Source of the DNA: Massilia endophytica
Lineage (GTDB): Bacteria > Pseudomonadota > Gammaproteobacteria > Burkholderiales > Burkholderiaceae_D
Reading direction: 5' to 3'
Assembly (NCBI RefSeq): GCF_021165955.1
Contig: NZ_CP088952.1
Location: 3,534,001 to 3,598,000, forward strand
DNA length: 64,000 nt
The notes under the pieces are model-generated. The model saw nothing but the letters and a program-made list of their open reading frames with translations. It did no database searches and was not told the DNA's origin. Each line of letters starts with the position of its first letter. Positions within the stretch are counted from its first letter, which is position 1. Shown here one piece after another: positions 1 through 8,029 of the stretch. Both the position numbers and the translations under genes were made by a program.

Positions 1-717
1 GGAGTCAAACCAGTCCTTGCTGTTGCCTTCCTCGAGGAAGATGGTGAGGCAGCCCAGGCCGAGCGCCATCAGGCCGATGCCCAGCCAGTCCGCATCGCGC
101 AGCAGCTCCCATTTCGATTTCTCGGCATCCAGGCCGTAGGCGATGCCGCCCATGAGCAGCAGGCCGGGAACCCAGTTGATATAGAAGATGGAAGGCCAGC
201 CGTACAGCTCGCTGAGATAGCCGCCCAGGGTGGGGCCCATGGCCGGAGCCAGGGTGGCGGTCAGGCCGAAGATGGCCATGCCGGTGGCGCGTTTGGAAGG
301 CGGCAGCTTGGCCATCACGAGCGTCATCGCCATCGGGATCAGCGCGCCGCCCGTGAAGCCCTGCATCATGCGGAACACGATCATGCTCTCCAGGTTCCAT
401 GCGAAGCCGCACAGGGTGGAGAAGACGAGGAAAAGGCCCGTGGTGCCCATCATGTAGCCGCGCATGCCGAAGACGCGCGTCAGCAGGGCCGTCATGGGAA
501 TGACGATGATCTCGGCCACCAGGTAGGCGGTGGAAATCCAGGAGCCCTCCTCCTGCGTGGCGGACAGGGTGCCGAGAATGTCGCGCAGCGAGGAGTTGGT
601 GATCTGGATGTCCAGCACCGCCATGAAGGCGCCCAGCATGCCGGCCGCCACCGCGATCCAGGTGCGTGCGGGCACCGCCGCGCCGGCCGTGCCGGGAAGC
701 GTTTGCGTTGTGCTCAT
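1..717 (-). CDS. emrB: EmrB/QacA-type MFS multidrug efflux permease (DHA2 family), C-terminal part outside window
   Basis: Inner-membrane proton antiporter half of a tripartite efflux pump. The reading frame is open from the ATG at 717 to the window edge, so only the first 239 residues are visible. They start MSTTQTLPG and contain about six hydrophobic segments. The first carries a motif reading FMAVLDIQITNSSL, close to the D-x-x-I/V-x-N signature of 14-TM drug carriers, and a later segment has GPTLGGYL (motif C of drug/H+ antiporters). The gene begins 12 bp after the emrA-like stop, so both are one operon, and a TetR gene is divergent. Family assignment is firm; the substrate is unknown. The stop codon and C-terminal half lie to the left of the window. 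Confidence 0.9.
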   Translation of the reverse strand, partial: MSTTQTLPGTAGAAVPARTWIAVAAGMLGAFMAVLDIQITNSSLRDILGTLSATQEEGSWISTAYLVAEIIVIPMTALLTRVFGMRGYMMGTTGLFLVFSTLCGFAWNLESMIVFRMMQGFTGGALIPMAMTLVMAKLPPSKRATGMAIFGLTATLAPAMGPTLGGYLSELYGWPSIFYINWVPGLLLMGGIAYGLDAEKSKWELLRDADWLGIGLMALGLGCLTIFLEEGNSKDWFDS

Positions 718-729
718 TGCGAGCGCTCC

Positions 730-1854
730 TTAGTGCGCGGCGGTTTCTTTGACGGCCACTTCGGCGATCACGGACATGCCGGGCACCAGGCGGCCGCTGT
801 AGGCCTTGATGTCTTCCGGCTTGAGCGTGATCTTCACGGGCACGCGCTGCACGATCTTGGTGAAGTTGCCGGTCGCGTTATCCGCCGGGAGCAGCGCGAA
901 CTGCGCGCCCGAGGCAGGCGAGAAGCTGTCCACGCGGCCCACCAGTTCCTTGCCCGGCAGCGCGTCGATGCTCAGGTGGACCGGCTGGCCCACGTGCATA
1001 TCCGCGAGCTGGGTTTCCTTGAAGTTGGCGGTGACCCAGACGTTGTCCTGCACGATGGCCGCGAGCTGCTGGCCGGGCTGAATGCGCTGGCCCACTTCGA
1101 TGGTGCGCTTGCCGATACGGCCGCCCACCGGCGCGAGGATCTTGTTATAGGCCAGCTGCTGCTCCGCGTCCTTCAGCTGCACGTTCAGCACTTCGATCTG
1201 CGCCTTCAGCACGTCGCGCGCCGAAGCGGCGGCGGTGATCTGGGCGCGGGCGGCGGCGGCGCTGTCCCTGCGCGCGCTGACGTCGGCGGCGGCGCTGGCG
1301 CGGCTCGCATTGGCCGCATCCAGTTCCGCCTTCGACACCGCCTTCATCTGCGCCGTGTACAGCTGGCTGTACCGCTCGGCGTCCTGGGTGGCGCGCAGCT
1401 GCAGCGCCTCTGCCTGTTTGACCTGGGCCGCGGCCGCGCTGGCCTGCGCATTCACCTGCGCCACCTGCGCATCGGCCTGCAGCACCTGCTGGCGCGCGCT
1501 CGCGATCTGGGCCTTGATCTGGTCCACCTTCATCTGCTGGTCCACCGGATCCAGCTCGGCGATCACATCGCCCTGCTTCACGATCTGGTTATCGTCGATC
1601 AGCACCTTGCCGACCACGCCCGCCACGCGCGAGGACACTGGGTGCACATGGCCCGCCACATAGGCGTTCTCCGTCTCGACATAGAAATGGCTGCGATACC
1701 ACATGCGGCCGCCCGCCACCAGGGCGGCCAGTGCGATCAGCCCTGCCCCCACGAGGACGCGGCGGTTGGGCGGGGTGCGGGCGGGAGCGGCCTGGGCGGC
1801 AGGAGCTGCGGGAACGGCGCTCAGCGGTTTTTGTTCTGCGTGGTGGGTGGACAT
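730..1854 (-). CDS. emrA: HlyD/EmrA-type membrane fusion protein of the efflux pump
   Basis: Periplasmic adaptor linking the EmrB-type permease to an outer-membrane channel. It has 374 residues from the ATG at 1854: a cytoplasmic Pro/Ala-rich tail, one membrane anchor (about residues 31-52), a first lipoyl-like half (AYVAGHVHPVSS...VAGVVGKVLI), a long Ala/Gln-rich coiled-coil hairpin (about 100-230), the second lipoyl half (ILAPVGGRIGKRTIEVGQ) and a C-terminal beta-barrel. The frame stays open much further upstream, but GGAG lies 6 bp before ATG 1854, which fixes the start; an alternative ATG at 1866 has no such site. The length is normal for EmrA. It is the first gene of the operon and faces the TetR gene. 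Confidence 0.92.
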   Translation of the reverse strand: MSTHHAEQKPLSAVPAAPAAQAAPARTPPNRRVLVGAGLIALAALVAGGRMWYRSHFYVETENAYVAGHVHPVSSRVAGVVGKVLIDDNQIVKQGDVIAELDPVDQQMKVDQIKAQIASARQQVLQADAQVAQVNAQASAAAAQVKQAEALQLRATQDAERYSQLYTAQMKAVSKAELDAANASRASAAADVSARRDSAAAARAQITAAASARDVLKAQIEVLNVQLKDAEQQLAYNKILAPVGGRIGKRTIEVGQRIQPGQQLAAIVQDNVWVTANFKETQLADMHVGQPVHLSIDALPGKELVGRVDSFSPASGAQFALLPADNATGNFTKIVQRVPVKITLKPEDIKAYSGRLVPGMSVIAEVAVKETAAH

Positions 1855-1917
1855 GGGACGCTCCATCAAAATGAAATGTGTTCGGAGCATTATTAGCGCA
1901 AAAATCCCACAAGTCAA

Positions 1918-1938
1918 GAAATGAAACGATTTCATTTC
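1918..1938. promoter_or_regulatory. Probable TetR operator between emrA and the tetR gene
   Basis: A perfect inverted repeat with 9-bp arms, GAAATGAAA and TTTCATTTC, separated by CGA. It sits in the 157-bp gap between the divergent emrA and TetR starts. A further copy of the half-site (AAATGAAAT) lies close by around 1869-1877. Size and position fit a TetR-family operator that would repress both directions; binding is inferred. Confidence 0.7.
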
Positions 1939-2011
1939 ATTTTCCGAGCCGGATGGTGTAAAGTAATGGCATCTGATAGCCTGTTTTCTTTTGACGGAGT
2001 CTCTTTTCGCA

Positions 2012-2668
2012 ATGTCCGACGAGCAGATCGATCTTTCCTGCCCCGCCTGTTCCAAGCCCGGCCGCCCCAAGGCCAGCGAGGCGGAGGCGCGCATGTTCGA
2101 ACTGACGAACACGGCGGCCACCTTGTTCCTGAGCAAGGGCTACAGCAAGGTGAGCCTGGAAATGATTGCGCGCGCCGCGCGGGTGGCGGTGCGCACCATC
2201 TATGTGAAATTCGGCGGCAAGGCCGGCCTCTTCCGGGCCATCCTCCTGCGCGGGCGGGAGCATTTCTTCTCCTCGATGGAAGACCTGGAATCGAGCCAGC
2301 GCCCGATCCGGGAGGTGCTGCTGGACGTGGGCCAGCGCATCCACGAGCTGCTGGCGTCGCCGGCCGTCATCAACCTGCACCGCATGGTCATTGCCGAGGC
2401 GCATGCGACCCCCGAGCTGGCCCAGGCCTTCTTCGAAGGCGGGCCCCAGCAGACCCGCCTCATGCTGACGCGCTATTTCGAGCGCCCCGACATCCGCGCC
2501 CAGCTGCGGGACGACATGCCGCCCAACCAGCTGGCCGTGCATTTGATCAACTGCCTGACGGGCGATCCCCTGAAGCGCTATCTGTTTGGGGTGGAAGCGC
2601 TGAGCCGCGAGGAGTCGCCTTCTGTCGAGTTCGCCGTGGACCTGTTCCTGCGCAGCGTCCTCCGCTAA
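2012..2668 (+). CDS. TetR/AcrR family transcriptional regulator
   Basis: Likely local repressor of the divergent emrAB-type operon. It has 218 residues. The N-terminal helix-turn-helix (about residues 30-78) has the TetR pattern: AATLFLSKGYSKVSLEMIARAA, then VAVRTIYVKFGGKAGLF. A C-terminal ligand-binding domain of the AefR/TetR_C type follows. The first 20 residues contain C-P-A-C followed by GRPK, an unusual but seen extension. I chose ATG 2012 over an in-frame TTG at 1991 because a typical acidic N-terminus begins there; GGAG lies 12 bp upstream, somewhat far. The ligand is unknown. Confidence 0.9.
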   Translation: MSDEQIDLSCPACSKPGRPKASEAEARMFELTNTAATLFLSKGYSKVSLEMIARAARVAVRTIYVKFGGKAGLFRAILLRGREHFFSSMEDLESSQRPIREVLLDVGQRIHELLASPAVINLHRMVIAEAHATPELAQAFFEGGPQQTRLMLTRYFERPDIRAQLRDDMPPNQLAVHLINCLTGDPLKRYLFGVEALSREESPSVEFAVDLFLRSVLR

Positions 2669-2760
2669 GCTGCTCAGCGATATGTGCGGCAACGCACGGA
2701 GCGGGAACGCCCGCTGCCGGATACTGATTCCCTTAAGAATAATTTTGTAGGGAGGGCAGT

Positions 2761-2943
2761 ATGAGCAAGATGGATCGGCTCGAATGGAGCAAGAAGGTCG
2801 CCTCGCTGAACGAACGCATCCGGGGCTTCCAGGCCAATCCGAGCAAGGAGCAATTGGACCTCGCCATCAACGAACTGCGCGAATACGCCAATGCGGCGCA
2901 TGAAGGCGGCATCGAGATACCGCCGCGCTTCGTCGCCAACTGA
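2761..2943 (+). CDS. Small hypothetical protein (60 aa)
   Basis: Sixty residues, charged and predicted helical, with no signal peptide or membrane segment. I do not recognise a family. Support for a real gene is a good ribosome binding site (AGGGAGG, 5 bp before ATG), high third-position GC, and a rho-independent terminator starting 7 bp after the stop codon. It is preceded by a 92-bp gap after the TetR gene in the same direction, so it is probably transcribed on its own. A function cannot be given. Confidence 0.7.
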   Translation: MSKMDRLEWSKKVASLNERIRGFQANPSKEQLDLAINELREYANAAHEGGIEIPPRFVAN

Positions 2944-2949
2944 ACAAAG

Positions 2950-2974
2950 ACCGGGCCACGCCCGGTTTTTTTTT
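2950..2974 (+). terminator. Rho-independent terminator after the 60-aa gene
   Basis: Stem ACCGGGC/GCCCGGT with a 3-nt loop (CAC), followed by a run of eight further T. Confidence 0.9.
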
Positions 2975-3038
2975 CGCACTCTTGCAGCCCTCCCCCGTTC
3001 GTGTCAGCATAGCCAGTCCACCTTAACGAAAGCCCCCG

Positions 3039-3335
3039 ATGAGCGAGCAAGAGAACAATGAAGACCAGCTGTTCTGGCAGTTGAGCAACTCCCTGATCCA
3101 GCACACCAATAACGAGGGCCGTGAAAGCGGCGCCACGCCCGGCCTGGCCGCGGCAGCCCTGCTGTTTGCCGCCGCGCGCTTCAACGCCCACCTGCTGGCG
3201 CGCAATGCGGAAACGGTCGAGCAGTTCCGCGAGATGCAGAAGGAAGGCATGGAACACTTCCAGGAGCAGTTCCGTAAGATGCTGACCGACAATCTGGCCG
3301 ACTACGAAAAGAACTTCGACCAGTTCCGCGGCTAA
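3039..3335 (+). CDS. DUF3144-like protein (98 aa)
   Basis: Cytoplasmic 98-residue protein resembling the DUF3144 family: the N-terminus (DQLFWQLSNSLIQHTN) and the following Ala-rich AALLFAAARFNAHLLA segment match my memory of that family. The C-terminal third is a charged amphipathic helix (EQFREMQKEGMEHFQEQFRKML). No signal peptide or catalytic motif is visible and the family has no assigned role that I know of. It is flanked by terminators on both sides, so it is a monocistronic unit. Confidence is high for the gene and moderate for the family. Confidence 0.8.
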   Translation: MSEQENNEDQLFWQLSNSLIQHTNNEGRESGATPGLAAAALLFAAARFNAHLLARNAETVEQFREMQKEGMEHFQEQFRKMLTDNLADYEKNFDQFRG

Positions 3336-3345
3336 GTCCGCCCAC

Positions 3346-3371
3346 CCGGCTGCGTCCGCAGCCGGCTTTTC
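3346..3371 (+). terminator. Rho-independent terminator after the DUF3144 gene
   Basis: GC-rich stem CCGGCTGCG/CGCAGCCGG with a very short loop, then CTTTTCT. Confidence 0.85.
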
Positions 3372-3425
3372 TCACTTCAGCAATTGACACCGGGGATGGC
3401 ATGCTGTTTAATGCTCGGACACTCG

Positions 3426-3439
3426 TGAAATCGTTTTCA
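3426..3439. promoter_or_regulatory. LacI-family operator upstream of the GH1 gene
   Basis: TGAAATCGTTTTCA is a near-perfect dyad of the TGAAA-N4-TTTCA type typical of LacI-family sugar regulators. It lies 23 bp before the beta-glucosidase ATG, where it could block transcription. No LacI gene is in the window, so the regulator must be elsewhere. Confidence 0.6.
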
Positions 3440-3462
3440 AACCAAAACTCAAAACCTGCACA

Positions 3463-4785
3463 ATGAGCGAACTCCAGCATTTCCCGCCCTCCTTCACCTG
3501 GGGCGTGGCCACCAGCGCCTTCCAGATCGAGGGCGGCGCCACCGCCGACGGGAAGGGCCCGTCCATCTGGGACACCTTTACCCATACGCCGGGCAAGATC
3601 ATCGATGGCGGCACGGGCGATGTGGCCTGCGACCACTACCACCGCTACGCCGAGGACGTGGCCCTCATGGCCAGTCTGCATGTGGACGCCTACCGCTTCT
3701 CCATTGCCTGGTCGCGCGTGCAGCCTCAGGGCAAGGGCGCATGGAACGAGGCGGGCTTCGCTTTCTACGACCGCCTGCTGGGCGAGCTGGAGGCGCGCAA
3801 TATCGAGGCGCACGTCACCCTCTACCACTGGGACCTGCCGCAGGGCCTGCAGGACGAAGGCGGCTGGCTGAACCGCGATACCGCCAAGCACTTCGCCGTC
3901 TATGCAGCGGAAGTGGCACGCCGTTTCGGCAACCGCGTGAAAACGATTGCAACGCACAATGAACCCTGGTGCTCGGCCAACCTCGGCTACGGCAACGCCC
4001 AGTTCGCGCCCGGCGTGGCCGACCTGAAGCAGTCGATCCAGGTCTCCCACCATCTGCTGCTGTCGCACGGGCTGGCCATGCAGGCCATGCGGGCGGTGGG
4101 CAGCAGCGCCAGGCTCGGCATCGTGCTCAACCAGTGGACGGCCGACCCCGCAACGGACAGCCAGGCCGACCGCGACCTGGCCGCCTTCGAGTACTCGCGC
4201 TCGGTGGAATGGTTCATGGACCCCATCTTCAAGGGCCGCTATCCGGAGCTTGCCCTGAAAGCCCATGGGGCCAATGCGCCGGTCGTGCATGATAACGATT
4301 TCAAAGATATCCAGCAGCCTATCGACTTCCTCGGCTGTAACTACTACTTCCGCGCCTTCTGCAGCGCCGAAACGCCGCCGCGCCAGCCCCAGCCGCCCCT
4401 GGGCTTCACCGACATGGGCTGGGAAATCTACCCGCAGGGCCTGACCGAGCTGCTGCTCAAGTTGAACGCCGCCTACGAGCTGCCGCCCATCCTCATCACC
4501 GAGAACGGCATGGCCAATGCCGACCAGCTGGTCGGCGGCCGCGTGCCGGACGCGAAGCGCATCGAGTACGTGGAGCACCATCTTGCGGCGCTGAAGAAGG
4601 CGATGGACGCCGGCGTGAAGGTGGAGGGTTATTTCCTCTGGAGCCTGCTGGACAACTTCGAATGGAACTCCGGCTACGCCAAGCGCTTCGGCATCGTCCA
4701 CGTGGACTACGAGACCCAGGTCCGCACGCCCAAGGACAGTGCGCTCTGGTATCGCGATTTCATCGACGCCCAGCGCGCCCGCTGA
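3463..4785 (+). CDS. GH1 beta-glucosidase/6-phospho-beta-glucosidase-type hydrolase
   Basis: Retaining glycosidase releasing non-reducing beta-linked sugars, cytoplasmic (no signal peptide). It has 440 residues, a full GH1 (beta/alpha)8 barrel. The N-terminal signature FTWGVATSAFQIEG is present. The acid/base Glu is in N-E-P (E167) and the nucleophile in I-T-E-N-G (E347). The C-terminal WSLLDNFEWNSGY aglycone/substrate loop ending in E-W is typical of beta-glucosidases rather than 6-phospho enzymes, so free beta-glucosides are the likely substrate. It is followed after 53 bp by an AmpG-like MFS carrier, and a LacI-type dyad precedes it, which suggests an inducible uptake-plus-hydrolysis pair. 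Confidence 0.93.
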   Translation: MSELQHFPPSFTWGVATSAFQIEGGATADGKGPSIWDTFTHTPGKIIDGGTGDVACDHYHRYAEDVALMASLHVDAYRFSIAWSRVQPQGKGAWNEAGFAFYDRLLGELEARNIEAHVTLYHWDLPQGLQDEGGWLNRDTAKHFAVYAAEVARRFGNRVKTIATHNEPWCSANLGYGNAQFAPGVADLKQSIQVSHHLLLSHGLAMQAMRAVGSSARLGIVLNQWTADPATDSQADRDLAAFEYSRSVEWFMDPIFKGRYPELALKAHGANAPVVHDNDFKDIQQPIDFLGCNYYFRAFCSAETPPRQPQPPLGFTDMGWEIYPQGLTELLLKLNAAYELPPILITENGMANADQLVGGRVPDAKRIEYVEHHLAALKKAMDAGVKVEGYFLWSLLDNFEWNSGYAKRFGIVHVDYETQVRTPKDSALWYRDFIDAQRAR

Positions 4786-4799
4786 TCCAGCACGGATGA

Positions 4800-4828
4800 C
4801 CCGGCAGCATAGCCGGGCATTTTTTTTA
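4800..4828 (+). terminator. Terminator or attenuator between the GH1 and MFS genes
   Basis: Stem CCCGGC/GCCGGG with a 6-nt loop followed by CA and a run of eight T. It sits inside the apparent two-gene operon, so it would lower carrier expression relative to the hydrolase. The ribosome binding site of the MFS gene (AAGGAG) starts directly after the T run. Confidence 0.75.
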
Positions 4829-4838
4829 AGGAGACACC

Positions 4839-6167
4839 ATGTCCGCATTGCCATCCGAGATCGGCGCCGCCAGCATGCCGCGCGCCGGCGCCAGCCCCCT
4901 GCTGTGGGTGCCCAGCACCTATTTCACCATGGCCCTCGCCTATGTGATGCTCAACAGCGTCACCGCCATCATGTTCAAGAACCTGGGCATGGACAACGGC
5001 AAGGCGGCCGAATACGCGAGCTACCTGATCCTCGCCTACACCATCAAGCCCCTGTTCGCGCCGGTGGTGGAGATGTACCGCACCAAGAAGTTCTTCGTGC
5101 TGTGCGCCCAGTTCGCCATCGCGCTGGGTTTCGCGGGCGTGGCCCTGGCCATGGCGCTGCCGGACTACATGGTGCTGCTGGTGTTCCTGTTCACGGTGCT
5201 GTCCTTCATTGGCGCCACGATGGACATTGCCGCCGACGGCGTCTACGTCACGGCCCTGGACGGGCGCTCGCAGTCGCTGTACTGCGGCGTGCAGAGCCTG
5301 AGCTGGAATATCGGGCCCATCGTCGCCTCGGGCGGCATGGTCTACCTGAGCGGCTGGCTGCACAGCCAGTACTTCCATCACGATTCCAAGGTATTCGGGC
5401 CGGAATGGATCGATGCCTGGCGCATCGTCTTCTTCCTTGCAGCCGGGCTCGCGCTGGTGATGGCGCTGTGGCACATGAAAACCATGCCCGAAGGCGCGCG
5501 CGCCGAGAATGCGCCCTCCTCCATCGGCCAGGCCTGGTTCATCCTGAAGGATTCCTTCGTCACCTTCTTCGGCAAGCGCGACGTGTGGCTGATGATCGGC
5601 TTCGCCTTCCTGTTCCGCCTCAGCATCGGGCTACTGGAAAAGATCGGCCCCTTCTTCATGGTGGACCCGGTGGCAAAGGGCGGGCTGGGGCTGTCCAACG
5701 AACTGCTCGGCATCGTCTACGGCACCTACGGGCTGGTGGCGGTGCTGGTAGGTTCCCTGCTGGGCGGCCTGTTCGTGGCCAGGCGCGGCCTGAGGCCCAC
5801 GCTGTTCCTGCTGTGCTGCGCCGTCAATATCCCCAACGTCACCTTCCTGCTGATGGCCTACTACCAGCCTGCCAGCCTGGTGGTGATCAGCGTGGGCGTG
5901 GCGGTGGAAAAGTTCTTCTTCGGCTTCGGCTCGGTGGGCTTCATGATCTACCTGATGCAGCAGCTCGCGCCCGGTAAGTACACCACCACCCATTACGCCT
6001 TCGGCACGGGCCTGATGGGCATGTGCATGATGGTGACGGGCCTGGTGAGCGGCCACCTGCAGCAGTTCCTCGGCTACGTGAACTACTTCTGGTTCGTGAT
6101 GGCCGCCACCATCCCCTCCTTCCTCGTCACCTGGTTCGCGCCCTTCCACAACAAGGAAGACGCCTGA
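4839..6167 (+). CDS. MFS transporter, AmpG/PAT-like
   Basis: Twelve-segment inner-membrane carrier of 442 residues. The N-terminal pattern (PSTYFTMALAYVMLNSVTAIMFKNLGMDNGKAAEYASYLILAYTIKPLFAPVVE, split here only for recognition) resembles AmpG-like and SLC33/PAT carriers, in which the first helix pair ends in a K-P-L-F-A-P motif. The DIAADGVYVTAL segment in helix 4-5 is also typical. The classical AmpG substrate is anhydro-muropeptide, but linkage to a GH1 beta-glucosidase points to a beta-linked di- or oligosaccharide here; that is inference. Start at ATG 4839 with AAGGAG 7 bp upstream. It ends convergently with lpdA, separated by a large palindromic repeat. Confidence 0.82.
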   Translation: MSALPSEIGAASMPRAGASPLLWVPSTYFTMALAYVMLNSVTAIMFKNLGMDNGKAAEYASYLILAYTIKPLFAPVVEMYRTKKFFVLCAQFAIALGFAGVALAMALPDYMVLLVFLFTVLSFIGATMDIAADGVYVTALDGRSQSLYCGVQSLSWNIGPIVASGGMVYLSGWLHSQYFHHDSKVFGPEWIDAWRIVFFLAAGLALVMALWHMKTMPEGARAENAPSSIGQAWFILKDSFVTFFGKRDVWLMIGFAFLFRLSIGLLEKIGPFFMVDPVAKGGLGLSNELLGIVYGTYGLVAVLVGSLLGGLFVARRGLRPTLFLLCCAVNIPNVTFLLMAYYQPASLVVISVGVAVEKFFFGFGSVGFMIYLMQQLAPGKYTTTHYAFGTGLMGMCMMVTGLVSGHLQQFLGYVNYFWFVMAATIPSFLVTWFAPFHNKEDA

Positions 6168-6175
6168 ACCAGAAA

Positions 6176-6236
6176 CAGCCGAGCCCGTGTCCACACCTTG
6201 GGGTCAGACCCCCAAGGTTGGACACGGGCTCGGCTG
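6176..6236. repeat. REP-like palindromic element (copy 1)
   Basis: A 61-bp hairpin between convergent genes. The outer arms of 18 bp (6176-6193 and 6219-6236) are perfectly complementary. After one unpaired C, an inner stem ACCTTGGGG/CCCCAAGGT closes a 6-nt loop. The first 17 bp from 6178 (GCCGAGCCCGTGTCCAC) recur exactly at 52586-52602, where the core is different. It may also act as a bidirectional terminator for the MFS and lpdA transcripts, although no T run follows. Confidence 0.85.
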
Positions 6237-6249
6237 TAGGAGCGCCAGA

Positions 6250-8019
6250 TCAGCGCTTGCGCGGAGGCGGGAGGTCGGTGCAGACGCCTTCGTAGACTTC
6301 GGCGGCCATGCCGATCGATTCGCCCAGCGTCGGGTGCGGGTGGATGGTGCGGCCGATGTCCGTGCCATCCGCTCCCATCTCGATCGCCAGCGCGATCTCG
6401 CCGATCATGTCGCCAGCGTGCGTGCCGACGATGGTGCCGCCGATGATGCGGTGGGTCTCGGCGTCGAACAGCAGCTTGGTGAAGCCTTCCTCGCGGCCAT
6501 TGGCCACGGCGCGGCCGCTGGCGGCCCAGGGGAAGTGGCCCTTCTCGACCTTGATCCCCTTGACCTTCGCTTCGTCCTCGGTAATGCCTGCCCACGCCAC
6601 TTCAGGATCGGTGTAGGCGACCGACGGAATCACTTTCACGTCGAAGTGCGCCTTCTCGCCGTGCGCCGCTTCCGCAGCCACGTGGCCCTCGTGCACGGCC
6701 TTGTGCGCCAGCATCGGCTGGCCCACCAGGTCGCCGATGGCGAAGATGTGCGGCACGTTCGTGCGCATCTGGCTGTCCACGTTGATGAAGCCGCGGTCGG
6801 TGACGATCACGCCTGCCTTCTCGGCGGCGATCTTCTTGCCGTTCGGGCTGCGGCCCACGGCCACCAGCACCATGTCGTACACCTGCGGCGCGGGCGCGGT
6901 GGCGCCGGCTTCCGCCGCTTCGAAAGTGACCTTGATGCCTTCCGGCAGAGCCTCGACCGCCACGGTCTTGGTCTTGGTCATGATGTTGTCGAAGCGGTGG
7001 GCGTTGAACTTCTGCCAGACCTTCACGGCCTCGCGGTCCGCGCCCTGCATCAGGCCATCCATCATTTCGACCACGTCGATGCGGGCGCCGAAGGTGGAAT
7101 AGACGGTAGCCATTTCCAGGCCGATGATGCCGCCGCCGATCACGAGCATGCGCTTCGGGATCTGGCGCAGTTCCAGCGCGCCGGTGGAGTCCACGATGCG
7201 CGGGTCTTCCGGCACGAAAGGCAGCTTCACCACGGAGGAACCGGCGGCGATGATAGCCTGCTTGAACTGCACAACCTTCTTCGTGCCGTCGGCAGCGGTC
7301 ACTTCGATGTGGTTCGGGCTGACGAACTGGCCCACGCCCTGCACCACATTGACCTTGCGCGCCTTGGCCATGCCGGCCAGGCCGCCCGTCATCTTCTTGA
7401 TGACGTCTTCCTTGTACTTGCGCACTTCGTCGATATCGACTTCAGGCTTGGCGAACTTCACGCCGTGCTTGCTCATGGTCGCGGTTTCGTCGATCACGGC
7501 CGCCAGGTGCAGCAGCGCTTTCGAAGGGATGCAGCCCACGTTCAGGCAGACGCCGCCCAGCGTGGCATAGCGCTCCACGATCACGGTGTTCATGCCCAGG
7601 TCCGCGGCGCGGAAGGCGGCCGAGTAGCCGCCCGGGCCGCCGCCCAGGACCATCATGTCGCATTGCACATCCACCTGGCCGCTGTAGCCGCCCGCTACGG
7701 GGGCTGCCACAGGAGCGGGCGCAGGGGCTGGCGCCGCAGCGGCCGGCGCGGGAGCCGGCGCAGGAGCCGGGGCGGCGGCGCCTGCCGCCTCGTCCAGCAT
7801 CAGCAGCAGGCTGCCTTCGGAGACCTTGTCGCCAACCTTGATCTTCAGTTCCTTCACCACGCCAGCGTGGGTCGAAGGAATCTCCATGGATGCCTTGTCG
7901 GATTCGACGGTGGCGATGGACTGGTCGACCTTGATCGTGTCGCCCGCCTTCACCATCACTTCGATCACTTCCACTTCCTTGAAGTCGCCGATGTTCGGCA
8001 CTTTCACTTCTACGGTCAT
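6250..8019 (-). CDS. lpdA: Dihydrolipoyl dehydrogenase (E3 of pyruvate dehydrogenase) with N-terminal lipoyl domain
   Basis: FAD flavoprotein that reoxidises dihydrolipoyl groups with NAD+. It has 589 residues from ATG 8019, chosen because AGGAGG lies 6 bp upstream. Residues 1-75 form a lipoyl domain with the modified Lys in ESDKASME. An Ala/Pro linker (about 80-118) follows, then the E3 core: FAD site GGGPGGYSAAFRAADLG, redox disulfide in GGVCLNVGCIPSK, NAD site GGGIIGLEMA, and the C-terminal dimer-interface H-P-H-P-T-L. A fused lipoyl domain is known for pyruvate dehydrogenase E3 in Ralstonia and relatives and makes the enzyme about 115 residues longer than the usual 475. Third gene of aceE-aceF-lpdA, 10 bp after aceF. 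Confidence 0.97.
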   Translation of the reverse strand: MTVEVKVPNIGDFKEVEVIEVMVKAGDTIKVDQSIATVESDKASMEIPSTHAGVVKELKIKVGDKVSEGSLLLMLDEAAGAAAPAPAPAPAPAAAAPAPAPAPVAAPVAGGYSGQVDVQCDMMVLGGGPGGYSAAFRAADLGMNTVIVERYATLGGVCLNVGCIPSKALLHLAAVIDETATMSKHGVKFAKPEVDIDEVRKYKEDVIKKMTGGLAGMAKARKVNVVQGVGQFVSPNHIEVTAADGTKKVVQFKQAIIAAGSSVVKLPFVPEDPRIVDSTGALELRQIPKRMLVIGGGIIGLEMATVYSTFGARIDVVEMMDGLMQGADREAVKVWQKFNAHRFDNIMTKTKTVAVEALPEGIKVTFEAAEAGATAPAPQVYDMVLVAVGRSPNGKKIAAEKAGVIVTDRGFINVDSQMRTNVPHIFAIGDLVGQPMLAHKAVHEGHVAAEAAHGEKAHFDVKVIPSVAYTDPEVAWAGITEDEAKVKGIKVEKGHFPWAASGRAVANGREEGFTKLLFDAETHRIIGGTIVGTHAGDMIGEIALAIEMGADGTDIGRTIHPHPTLGESIGMAAEVYEGVCTDLPPPRKR

Positions 8020-8029
8020 TGCGGCCTCC

